A stretch of 64,000 nt of DNA from Kordia antarctica (GTDB taxonomy: Bacteria > Bacteroidota > Bacteroidia > Flavobacteriales > Flavobacteriaceae), in contig NZ_CP019288.1 in NCBI RefSeq assembly GCF_009901525.1, positions 124,001 to 188,000 on the forward strand. The letters run 5' to 3'. Made by a program: the position numbers and the translations under genes. Below the pieces are notes generated by a model, which had not been told where the DNA came from, made no database searches, and saw only the letters and a program-made list of their open reading frames with translations. This document shows positions 44,936 to 51,383 of the stretch, one piece after another. Each line of letters starts with the position of its first letter. Position 1 is the stretch's first letter.

Positions 44936-45634
44936 TTAAATAATCGCCAATGCAATTTCAATCATTTCTTTAAAAGTTTCTGCTCGTTCTTCCGATGTTG
45001 TAGTTTCGTGAGTCACCAAACTATCAGAAATAGTCAATAAAGATAGTGCTTTTACATTAAATCGCGCTGCTAACGTATATAAAGCTGCAGTTTCCATTTC
45101 TACGCAAAGTACGCCGTATTTCGCCCATTTTTTATAATAATCAGCATCTTCTTGATAAAATATGTCACTCGTTAAAATGTTTCCAGCTTTTACAGGAATG
45201 TTTCTTTCGTTGGCAGCATTTATCGCAGCTAAGAACAATTCGGCATGAGCCGTAGGAGCAAAATTTTCTCCCTGAAAAGGTAAATTATTAAAACTACTGT
45301 TTGATGAAGCCGCCATTGCAATCACAATATCACGAATGTTTACTTCTTTTTGATACGAACCAGCACTTCCAACACGAATGAGTTTTTGCACATCATATTT
45401 TTTGATTAATTCGTGCGCGTAAATTCCAATAGATGGCGCGCCCATTCCAGTTCCTTGTACGGAAACTAGTTTGCCTTTGTAGGTTCCTGTGTAGCCAAAC
45501 ATTCCGCGAACATCATTGTATAACGTTGGGTTTTCAAAGTATGTTTCTGCAATCCATTTGGCACGCATTGGATCGCCAGGTAATAAAACCGTAGGCGCAA
45601 TTTCGCCATTTTTTGCTTCAATATGTATGCTCAT
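44936..45634 (-). CDS. deoD: Purine-nucleoside phosphorylase
   Basis: DeoD cleaves purine (deoxy)nucleosides with phosphate to base and (deoxy)ribose-1-phosphate. The 232-residue protein has the DeoD start [20 protein letters not shown], then [34 protein letters not shown] and [13 protein letters not shown]. The catalytic Asp is probably in TISDSL. It follows deoC with a 3-base gap in a two-gene operon, a common nucleoside salvage arrangement. The product can feed deoC after phosphopentomutase, which is not in the window. Confidence 0.94.
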   Translation of the reverse strand: MSIHIEAKNGEIAPTVLLPGDPMRAKWIAETYFENPTLYNDVRGMFGYTGTYKGKLVSVQGTGMGAPSIGIYAHELIKKYDVQKLIRVGSAGSYQKEVNIRDIVIAMAASSNSSFNNLPFQGENFAPTAHAELFLAAINAANERNIPVKAGNILTSDIFYQEDADYYKKWAKYGVLCVEMETAALYTLAARFNVKALSLLTISDSLVTHETTTSEERAETFKEMIEIALAII

Positions 45635-45637
45635 AAT

Positions 45638-46303
45638 TTAATAAGTATTTTTTGATGCTGTTCCGTTTACAATAGCAATTCCGTTCGATGTTCCTAATCG
45701 GGAAACGCCTAAATCGATATATTTTTTAGCCGTTTCGTAATCTCTAATTCCGCCAGAAGCTTTCAATTTCGCTTTTCCGTTTACTGCATTTTTCATCAGT
45801 GAAATATCTTCTACTGTTGCGCCGCCAGTTCCAAATCCTGTGGACGTTTTCACAAAATCTGCGCCAGCTTCTACGGCAAGTTTGGACGCTTTTATTTTTT
45901 CTTCATCCGAAAGATAACACGTTTCAACAATTACTTTTAGAATTTTAGTTCCAGCCGCTATTTTTAATTGTTTAATTTCTTCTTTGATTAAATTTTCTTT
46001 GCCAGATTTCAGCCAGCCAATATTAATAACCATATCAAATTCGTCAGCGCCATCTTCTTTTGCTTGAAGTAACTCCGCAATTTTCCCTTCGGTACTCATC
46101 GCACCAAGCGGAAAACCAATTACGCTACAAACGTGTACAGATTCGTTAGAAGCGACACACTTTTTAGCCAATTTTACATGCGAACTATTTACGCAAACTG
46201 AAAAGAAATTATGTTCAACTGCTTCTTTACAAAGTTGTTCAATATCAGTAATTGTAGTTGTTGGTTTTAATAATGTATGATCTATATATCTGTTGATGTT
46301 CAT
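45638..46303 (-). CDS. deoC: Deoxyribose-phosphate aldolase
   Basis: DeoC splits 2-deoxyribose-5-phosphate into glyceraldehyde-3-phosphate and acetaldehyde. From ATG 46303 the protein has 221 residues and begins MNINRYIDHTLLKP. The Schiff-base lysine lies in ILKVIVETCYL or the following VKTSTGFG motif (the latter carries the catalytic lysine in bacterial DeoC), and SGGIRDY supplies phosphate binding. An upstream start would add an uninformative extension. It leads the deoC-deoD operon for nucleoside catabolism. Confidence 0.94.
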   Translation of the reverse strand: MNINRYIDHTLLKPTTTITDIEQLCKEAVEHNFFSVCVNSSHVKLAKKCVASNESVHVCSVIGFPLGAMSTEGKIAELLQAKEDGADEFDMVINIGWLKSGKENLIKEEIKQLKIAAGTKILKVIVETCYLSDEEKIKASKLAVEAGADFVKTSTGFGTGGATVEDISLMKNAVNGKAKLKASGGIRDYETAKKYIDLGVSRLGTSNGIAIVNGTASKNTY

Positions 46304-46335
46304 GTTATATTTTATAAAATATGATGTAAATAACC

Positions 46336-46511
46336 CGTTGTGCATTTTGATAAAATTCGTCAATTCGAGTGAATTTTACGATTGAAAATGAGTAAAATTT
46401 GTATCGAGAATAGAATTTTTTACACTAAACAGGTTCTCGATACAATTTTTCGTGCCTCAAAATCACTCGAACTGACGCTTCAGTATGCTTTTGAATTCAA
46501 AATGCACAACG
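46336..46511. mobile_element. MITE-like element with 15-bp terminal inverted repeats (TTCGAGTGA/TCTCGATA family)
   Basis: CGTTGTGCATTTTGA (46336-46350) and TCAAAATGCACAACG (46497-46511) are perfect inverted ends. Inside, CGTCAATTCGAGTGAATTTT and AAATCACTCGAACTGACG face each other, with TATCGAGAA and TCTCGATACAATTTTTCG in the middle. The 176-bp unit carries no gene and could fold into one long hairpin. It fills most of the gap between deoC and the thioesterase gene. Target-site duplications were not resolved. Confidence 0.6.
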
Positions 46512-46580
46512 AGTTAAAAAATAGTATATTTTATTCGTTTCAAAGATACTTAAAAACCAAACTCGAAAAGCTGATATTTA

Positions 46581-47069
46581 TCACGAAACCGTTGACAATC
46601 GTAAACTTTTAACACGTTCGTCAAAATTAGTTTCTGTAACAGGCAACACTACACTCTCAAACAAATTGATATATTTTTCGTTGTGTTCATGTGCTTTTCC
46701 TTTTAGGATGTTAAAGTGAATAAATGAACTCCACATGATCGATTTTAATTCTGTTTTGTGTTCGTTCCACATACGAATTTCTACTAATAATTGTTTTTTA
46801 TTGAAGTAAAGTAATTGAGAATCAATTGTTACGGTTTCCATTACAAACGCTGGTCGTACATACGCAATTTGATGCGAACCAACAACCCAAGTTGTACCAG
46901 TTTTTTTGGCGGTTTCAAAAATATCCAAATCGTAATGATCAATCAATTGATCTTCTCTGGCATTAATCAAATAATCTAAATATTTGCTATTATTCAAGTG
47001 ATTTAGCGGATCGCAATCTTGAAATCGTATTTTGCTTTTACTTTCTAAAATTTTTGGTAAATCTTCCAT
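46581..47069 (-). CDS. Acyl-CoA thioesterase (4HBT hotdog family)
   Basis: This 162-residue protein has the hotdog fold motif RFQDCDPLNHLNNSKYLDYL, in which Asp and the HLNN stretch are typical of 4-hydroxybenzoyl-CoA thioesterase-like enzymes. The rest includes TTWVVGSHQIAYVRPAF and FNKKQLLVEIRMW strands. It likely hydrolyses an acyl-CoA; chain preference is unknown. It follows a TetR-family gene on the same strand. An operator-like palindrome lies 66 bases upstream of its start, matching the one in front of the regulator gene, so the two are probably co-regulated. Confidence 0.85.
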   Translation of the reverse strand: MEDLPKILESKSKIRFQDCDPLNHLNNSKYLDYLINAREDQLIDHYDLDIFETAKKTGTTWVVGSHQIAYVRPAFVMETVTIDSQLLYFNKKQLLVEIRMWNEHKTELKSIMWSSFIHFNILKGKAHEHNEKYINLFESVVLPVTETNFDERVKSLRLSTVS

Positions 47070-47134
47070 TGTAAATTGTTTTATATGAACTCGGTTAAAT
47101 TTTTTATCAATTTGAAAAAGCTAAAGCGAGTTCA

Positions 47135-47152
47135 ATATACCAATCGGTATAT
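47135..47152. promoter_or_regulatory. Palindromic TetR-type operator upstream of the thioesterase gene
   Basis: ATATACCAATCGGTATAT has perfectly paired 7-base arms ATATACC and GGTATAT. The 17 left bases are identical to the site at 47787-47804. It lies after the regulator stop and 66 bases before the thioesterase start. Confidence 0.75.
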
Positions 47153-47171
47153 TTTTGATTAAAAAAATAGG

Positions 47172-47768
47172 TTATACTCTTAATTCTTCATTGATCATTT
47201 TATCAACGAGATTCATCATGTCTTTCATATAAAAATCATCATCCATAGTATATGTCATAAAAACCGCACCTTGAATCATCGTGTCAATGCGTTTGGCGGC
47301 GTTCATTGCGTTTACTTCCGTAGAAATTTCTCCGATTTCAATTCCATCTTCAATAATTGTTGCCAATTGATCTTGAATCCGTTGAATAATAATACGTACT
47401 TTTTCTAGTAAATATGAATTTTGATTGTTCGCGTCCACGCCAACATTTAAAATAGGACAACCACCCATTTTATTTGTATATAAATAATAATTTCGATAAA
47501 AATCAGAGATTAATAATAGCTTTTCAATGGGCGAATCACTTTTATTCATGTGTTTCACAATTTCTGACATCAAACTTTTCACCATGAATTTAAACGCTGC
47601 AACTGCCAACTGTTCTTTGTTTTCAAAGTTGCCGTAAATCGCACCTTTTGTCAAGCCTGTTGCTTTGGTAATGTCCGAAATGCTGGTTGCTGCGTATCCA
47701 TTTTTGTTAAAAATAGGCGCAACAGTTTCTATAATAAAGGCAGCGGTTTTTTCAGCTTTGCGTGTCAT
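47172..47768 (-). CDS. TetR/AcrR family transcriptional regulator
   Basis: This 198-residue repressor begins MTRKAEKTAAFIIETVAPIF and has the N-terminal helix-turn-helix YAATSISDITKATGLTKGAI followed by YGNFENKEQLA, a textbook TetR motif. The C-terminal helices form an unknown ligand pocket; a fatty acyl-CoA would fit the adjacent thioesterase, but that is inference. Two identical palindromes lie before its own start and before the thioesterase gene, so it probably autoregulates and represses its neighbour. Confidence 0.93.
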   Translation of the reverse strand: MTRKAEKTAAFIIETVAPIFNKNGYAATSISDITKATGLTKGAIYGNFENKEQLAVAAFKFMVKSLMSEIVKHMNKSDSPIEKLLLISDFYRNYYLYTNKMGGCPILNVGVDANNQNSYLLEKVRIIIQRIQDQLATIIEDGIEIGEISTEVNAMNAAKRIDTMIQGAVFMTYTMDDDFYMKDMMNLVDKMINEELRV

Positions 47769-47772
47769 TCGT

Positions 47773-47780
47773 CAAATATA
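47773..47780 (-). promoter_or_regulatory. Predicted -7 promoter element of the TetR gene
   Basis: CAAATATA is TATATTTG on the minus strand, 4 bases before the start. The operator at 47787-47804 lies directly upstream of it, where a bound repressor would block polymerase. Confidence 0.5.
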
Positions 47781-47786
47781 CAAAAA

Positions 47787-47804
47787 ATATACCAATCGGT
47801 ATAA
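47787..47804. promoter_or_regulatory. Palindromic TetR-type operator in the regulator's own promoter
   Basis: ATATACCAATCGGTATAA shares 17 of 18 bases with the site at 47135-47152. It sits 18 bases before the TetR start codon, between the -7 element and the expected -33 region. Confidence 0.78.
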
Positions 47805-47905
47805 AATAATAATTTTATAGTAAAAACGTAGCGGAAGTAATGTTTTTGTGTATGTATAAGTGTTTGATTATTAGTAAATTTATGAAATACAAATAAAATT
47901 CAATC

Positions 47906-48088
47906 ATGAAAAAACAGCATCTGAATACCAAATTATATTTAAAAAAGAAAAAAATTGCTTCTTTAGATTTTAAAAATATAAAAGGAGGAAATAGAACTTC
48001 AGACGAAACAACTGTTGATAATTCATTAGGAAAACAGAGTACGTGTCCAATTGAAACCTGTACATGCGCAGATCCTGTTAGGTTATAA
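47906..48088 (+). CDS. RiPP-like precursor peptide with GG leader (lanthipeptide-like)
   Basis: This 60-residue peptide has a strongly basic leader (MKKQHLNTKLYLKKKKIASL) followed by DFKNIKGG, the double-glycine cleavage site seen in Bacteroidota natural-product precursors. The presumed core NRTSDETTVDNSLGKQS plus TCPIETCTCADPVRL has three cysteines and many Ser/Thr, as expected for ring-forming modification. No LanB, LanC, radical SAM enzyme, or peptidase-ABC transporter is in the window, so maturation must use genes elsewhere. It has its own terminator. The class (lanthipeptide-like) is inferred from the leader, not proven. Confidence 0.7.
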   Translation: MKKQHLNTKLYLKKKKIASLDFKNIKGGNRTSDETTVDNSLGKQSTCPIETCTCADPVRL

Positions 48089-48095
48089 GGAGATA

Positions 48096-48152
48096 ATGCG
48101 AAATAATAAAAAAGCTCTTTTTAATAGAAAATCAAAGTTATACCTACCATAA
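48096..48152 (+). CDS. Possible mini-ORF after the precursor (remnant leader?)
   Basis: An 18-codon frame starts 8 bases after the precursor stop, with AAGGAG at 48087-48092 spaced only 3 bases from its ATG. It encodes MRNNKKALFNRKSKLYLP. The NRKSKLYLP end recalls NTKLYLKKK of the precursor leader. It could be a truncated second precursor or a chance frame. Bacteroidota rarely rely on such ribosome sites. Confidence 0.2.
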   Translation: MRNNKKALFNRKSKLYLP

Positions 48153-48177
48153 TTATAAATTTTGAGTTAGTTAAAAG

Positions 48178-48217
48178 AAGATAGAAGTTTGTGTCCGCAA
48201 AAGCTTCTATCTTTTTT
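48178..48217 (+). terminator. Terminator after the precursor peptide gene
   Basis: AAGATAGAAG (48178-48187) pairs with CTTCTATCTT (48204-48213), followed by T residues. Confidence 0.82.
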
Positions 48218-48272
48218 GTTTTGTAATTATTTTTTATTGTTTGATTTCTTTACTTTAGAAAAAAATTAATGA

Positions 48273-49766
48273 ATGACTTCTGAAAAGATAAATGTAAATA
48301 CCGATTACGATCTTATTTGTGTTGGTGGCGGAATAATGAGTGCTTCTTTGGCATTATTGGTAAAGTTGATTCAACCGAAATTAAAAGTGCTGATTTTAGA
48401 ACGATTGGATGCCGTTGCTTTAGAAAGTTCAGCCGATTGGAACAATGCAGGAACAGGACATTCCGCTTTATGCGAATTGAATTACACACCTGAAAATGAA
48501 GATGGTTCTATTGATATTAGCAAAGCGTTGAAAGTTTGCGAACAGTTTGAAATTTCAAAGCAATTTTGGTCGTATTTGGTTCAGCATAATTTGCTTGATA
48601 ATCCAAAAACATTCATTCAAAAAACACCACATTATAGTTGGGTAACTGGCGAAGAAAACGCAACATATCTTAAAAAACGGTATAAAGCGATGAAAGCGCA
48701 TTTTATGTTTGATACGATGGAATTCACTAATGATATTTCAAAAATGGCTGAATGGTTTCCACTAATTGCAAACGATAGAAGCAAAGATGAAGTCTTAGCC
48801 GCAAGCAAGATGGAACGTGGAACTGGCGTAAATTTTGGCAATTTAACCAAAAAGCTATTCGAAATACTTGAAAATGAATATAGTACAAAAGTACAATGCA
48901 ATCACGATGTATTAGATATTGATCCAGATGATGATGTGGAATGGTCTGTAAAAGTGAAAAACATAATAACAGATGAAATTCAACATTTAGATGCGAAACA
49001 TGTGTTTATTGGCGCTGGCGGCGGAAGTTTATTGCTACTACAAAAAGTGGAAATTGACGAAAAAGATGGTTATGGTGGTTTTCCTGTAAGTGGCGAATGG
49101 CTCGTTTGCAAGAATGAAGAAATCATTCAGCAACATTTAGGAAAAGTATATAGCAAAGCTGGAGTTGGCGATCCGCCAATGTCAACACCGCATTTGGATA
49201 CGCGTTATATTAACGGAAAGCGTGAGTTGTTGTTTGGACCTTTTGCTGGGTTTAGTCCGAAGTTTTTGAAAGAAGGTTCTAATTTTGATTTATTCAAGTC
49301 GATTAGTTTTGACAATTTACCTGCGATGTTTGGCGCGTTTTGGCACAATTTACCTTTGACAAAGTATTTGGTAGAACAAGTTTTAATGTCGCACAATGAT
49401 CGCATGAACGATTTGCGAAAGTTTGTAAAAAACGCCAAAAACGAAGATTGGGAAATTATGGTTGCGGGACAACGTGTTCAAATCATTAAAAAAGACGAAT
49501 TTGAAGGTGGGATATTGCAATTCGGAACAGAAGTCGTTCATTGCAAAGATGGAAGTATTACGGCATTGTTAGGTGCATCGCCTGGCGCATCTACGGCAGT
49601 ACCAATTATGTTAGAAGTCTTAGAAATTGCATTTCCAGAAGAAGTACATTCCGATCACGGAAAGAAAATTTTAGCTGAATTAGTTCCTTTTTGGAAACAG
49701 GAATTGACGAAGGAATTGTTTAATGAGCAGTTGGGAATTTCTAATGAGGTTTTGGGATTGGAGTAA
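48273..49766 (+). CDS. mqo: Malate:quinone oxidoreductase
   Basis: Mqo oxidises malate to oxaloacetate and passes electrons to the quinone pool from the cytoplasmic face of the membrane. The 497-residue FAD protein starts with DLICVGGGIMSASLALL, an FAD-binding beta-alpha-beta motif, and carries SSADWNNAGTGHSALCELNY, the GTGVNFGNLTK stretch and FGPFAGFSPKFLKEGS. The last part has LLGASPGASTAVPIMLEVLE. The length matches the family. It replaces or complements NAD-malate dehydrogenase in the TCA cycle. It is monocistronic. Confidence 0.95.
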   Translation: MTSEKINVNTDYDLICVGGGIMSASLALLVKLIQPKLKVLILERLDAVALESSADWNNAGTGHSALCELNYTPENEDGSIDISKALKVCEQFEISKQFWSYLVQHNLLDNPKTFIQKTPHYSWVTGEENATYLKKRYKAMKAHFMFDTMEFTNDISKMAEWFPLIANDRSKDEVLAASKMERGTGVNFGNLTKKLFEILENEYSTKVQCNHDVLDIDPDDDVEWSVKVKNIITDEIQHLDAKHVFIGAGGGSLLLLQKVEIDEKDGYGGFPVSGEWLVCKNEEIIQQHLGKVYSKAGVGDPPMSTPHLDTRYINGKRELLFGPFAGFSPKFLKEGSNFDLFKSISFDNLPAMFGAFWHNLPLTKYLVEQVLMSHNDRMNDLRKFVKNAKNEDWEIMVAGQRVQIIKKDEFEGGILQFGTEVVHCKDGSITALLGASPGASTAVPIMLEVLEIAFPEEVHSDHGKKILAELVPFWKQELTKELFNEQLGISNEVLGLE

Positions 49767-49880
49767 GAATTAGATATTAGTATTGAGAAGTGAGTATTTA
49801 GCTATGTTTAGAACTTCTTACTTCATTTTGGATTTATTTGTCATTCCTGCGTAGATAGGATTTAGTTTAGTTTGCTTACG

Positions 49881-49908
49881 GTCACAAGTTATCAAACTTG
49901 CGCTAGCG
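49881..49908. repeat. ACAAGTT palindromic repeat, copy 1
   Basis: GTCACAAGTTATCAAACTTG followed by CGCTAGCG is an imperfect palindrome related to those at 50401-50427 and 50535-50565. Confidence 0.65.
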
Positions 49909-49932
49909 TTGAAGAAGTGAGTATTTGGAGTA

Positions 49933-50050
49933 TTTCTCGATACAATTTTTTATCTCGCTATGCTCAATATAAAATTACTCGAAATGACGTTTTGAACTTC
50001 TAACCGTCATTTCGAGTGAAATTCTGAAAGAATTTTGTATCGAGAAATAG
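49933..50050. repeat. TTCGAGTGA/TCTCGATA repeat pair, copy 4
   Basis: Two units face away from each other: TTTCTCGATACAATTTTT to AAATTACTCGAAATGACG, then CCGTCATTTCGAGTGAAATT to TTTTGTATCGAGAAATAG. They form a long imperfect inverted repeat between convergent genes. The rest of the 305-bp gap holds an ACAAGTT palindrome and nothing coding. Confidence 0.75.
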
Positions 50051-50071
50051 TTAGAATTTCAAAAGGCACTA

Positions 50072-50368
50072 TTATTTTCTCGCCTCTCTACCTTGATACT
50101 TATCATCAATAAAAACCAAATAATTCGACATTCCTAAAACATCATAATTTCCTTTGATTTTAGTAATAAAATACCATTTTTCGTTTTCAAAAGTTCGTGG
50201 ATCTTCCCAATCAATTTCTATATAATCTGGTTGTAATTTTTGTACGTTTTCAATAGTTGTTCCACTTTCAATATTATTTGCCCAAGCTAGTGTATCATTA
50301 TAATAGTTTTTACAACTGATTAGTATAATTGAAAAGAATATGAATGTGAAAATTTTTGTGTGTTTCAT
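50072..50368 (-). CDS. Small lipoprotein of unknown function
   Basis: This 98-residue protein has a lipoprotein signal ending in Cys19 (IILISCKN). The mature part is short, acidic and aromatic (YIEIDWEDPRTFENEKWYF, then NYLVFIDDKY). I recognise no family. It is isolated between repeat elements: a TCTCGATA pair on its 3' side and ACAAGTT-type palindromes on both sides. The clean signal and open frame support a real gene. Confidence 0.6.
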   Translation of the reverse strand: MKHTKIFTFIFFSIILISCKNYYNDTLAWANNIESGTTIENVQKLQPDYIEIDWEDPRTFENEKWYFITKIKGNYDVLGMSNYLVFIDDKYQGREARK

Positions 50369-50400
50369 TTTACTTTATGTTGTTAATCGTCACATCCTTT

Positions 50401-50427
50401 GCTAGCACGAGTTTTTCAACTCGTGCC
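50401..50427. repeat. ACAAGTT-type palindromic repeat, copy 2
   Basis: GCTAGCACGAG followed by TTTTTCAACTCGTGCC contains the near-perfect hairpin GCACGAGTT/AACTCGTGC. Confidence 0.7.
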
Positions 50428-50534
50428 GTAACAGAAATTAACATTATATTTTCAAATAAATATAACTTAATTTTCGATAATTCATATACAGGTGAAGTTT
50501 AAGTAATTACTGAAAACAATATTTAGCTTATTTG

Positions 50535-50565
50535 ACGTCACAAGTTGCAAACTTGTGCTAACGTG
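50535..50565. repeat. ACAAGTT-type palindromic repeat, copy 3
   Basis: ACGTCACAAGTTGC then AAACTTGTGCTAACGTG forms a hairpin CACAAGTT/AACTTGTG. It lies 8 bases from the stop of the next minus-strand gene. Confidence 0.7.
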
Positions 50566-50573
50566 GTTTTTTT

Positions 50574-51155
50574 TTACTTATCAGATATAATATCTTCACT
50601 CAGATACAAAACATACTTTCTAATTTTCTTCTCAGAATCATTTTCCTTAATATTTTCTGTATTGAATTCGAAATAATACGTATCGTCAGCGGTTAAACTC
50701 TCTTTATTGAATTTACGTTCATTATAGGTTGCATAATAAGGTTTTTCATTTTTGTAATATATGATCGTTTTTATTTGCTCTTTAGTATGATCAATATTTT
50801 TACTTGCATCGTAAATATAATTGATTGTCTGACTGTAATCTGCCTTAACTACTTCATCTTTCTCTTGATTAGTGTACATATTTCTTAAAAAGCTTCCGGT
50901 ACCAATTTCAATTTTTAAACTATCAAAAATTTTCAGTGAACCTTCTGTAATTCTTTTGACTACTGGTTTTGTTGAATATTCCATGGATTCAGATATTCTT
51001 ATTAAACTATCTACTTCAAGAATTAACTTTTTTGCTTCAAAAGATGCTGTTTTATTTTTAGATTTTGGTGATTTATTGAGTGTAGTAGCGCAATTAGTAA
51101 ACAGAGAAAAGAGTAAAAGTAAAGTAGATATCTTGAAGATAGTTTTGTAATTCAT
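50574..51155 (-). CDS. Lipoprotein of unknown function
   Basis: This 193-residue protein has a lipoprotein signal (LLLLFSLFTNCATT, Cys22). The mature part is hydrophilic and mostly beta-strand with charged loops: FEAKKLILEVDSLIR, INYIYDASKNIDHTKEQIK, and IIYYKNEKPYYATYNERKF. No family is recognised. It is flanked by an ACAAGTT-type palindrome downstream and the clpB terminator region upstream. Membrane anchoring outside the cytoplasm is likely; the function is unknown. Confidence 0.6.
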   Translation of the reverse strand: MNYKTIFKISTLLLLFSLFTNCATTLNKSPKSKNKTASFEAKKLILEVDSLIRISESMEYSTKPVVKRITEGSLKIFDSLKIEIGTGSFLRNMYTNQEKDEVVKADYSQTINYIYDASKNIDHTKEQIKTIIYYKNEKPYYATYNERKFNKESLTADDTYYFEFNTENIKENDSEKKIRKYVLYLSEDIISDK

Positions 51156-51333
51156 AAATCTAAAATTAAAAGTTGAAACAATTTAATAAAAATATCAATC
51201 ATGTGTTGTTGCAGGAAGTAAATACTTCACACAACTTTAACTTTTCCAATAAAATAAACACTTTCCAATAGCGTTTATAGTATGAATCTTGTAGTTTAGG
51301 AATTATACAATTGTTCCTGAATTTGTTAGTAAA

Positions 51334-51369
51334 AGCAAAGCGCAACTAAATTAGTTGCGCTTTGTTGCT
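51334..51369 (-). terminator. Terminator after clpB
   Basis: AAAGCGCAACTAA (51337-51349) is the reverse complement of TTAGTTGCGCTTT (51351-51363). Outer bases extend the stem imperfectly, and a short T run follows on the minus strand. Confidence 0.78.
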
Positions 51370-51383
51370 ATTATAACTGTTGA

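Noticed and set aside
46382-46612. A 76-codon open frame on the plus strand
   Set aside because: It runs through the MITE-like repeat and into the 3' end of the thioesterase gene on the other strand; no codon bias or known motif.
47906-48088. Calling the small peptide a confirmed lanthipeptide or bacteriocin
   Set aside because: There are no modification, immunity or transport genes in the window; only the leader pattern and core composition support the idea.
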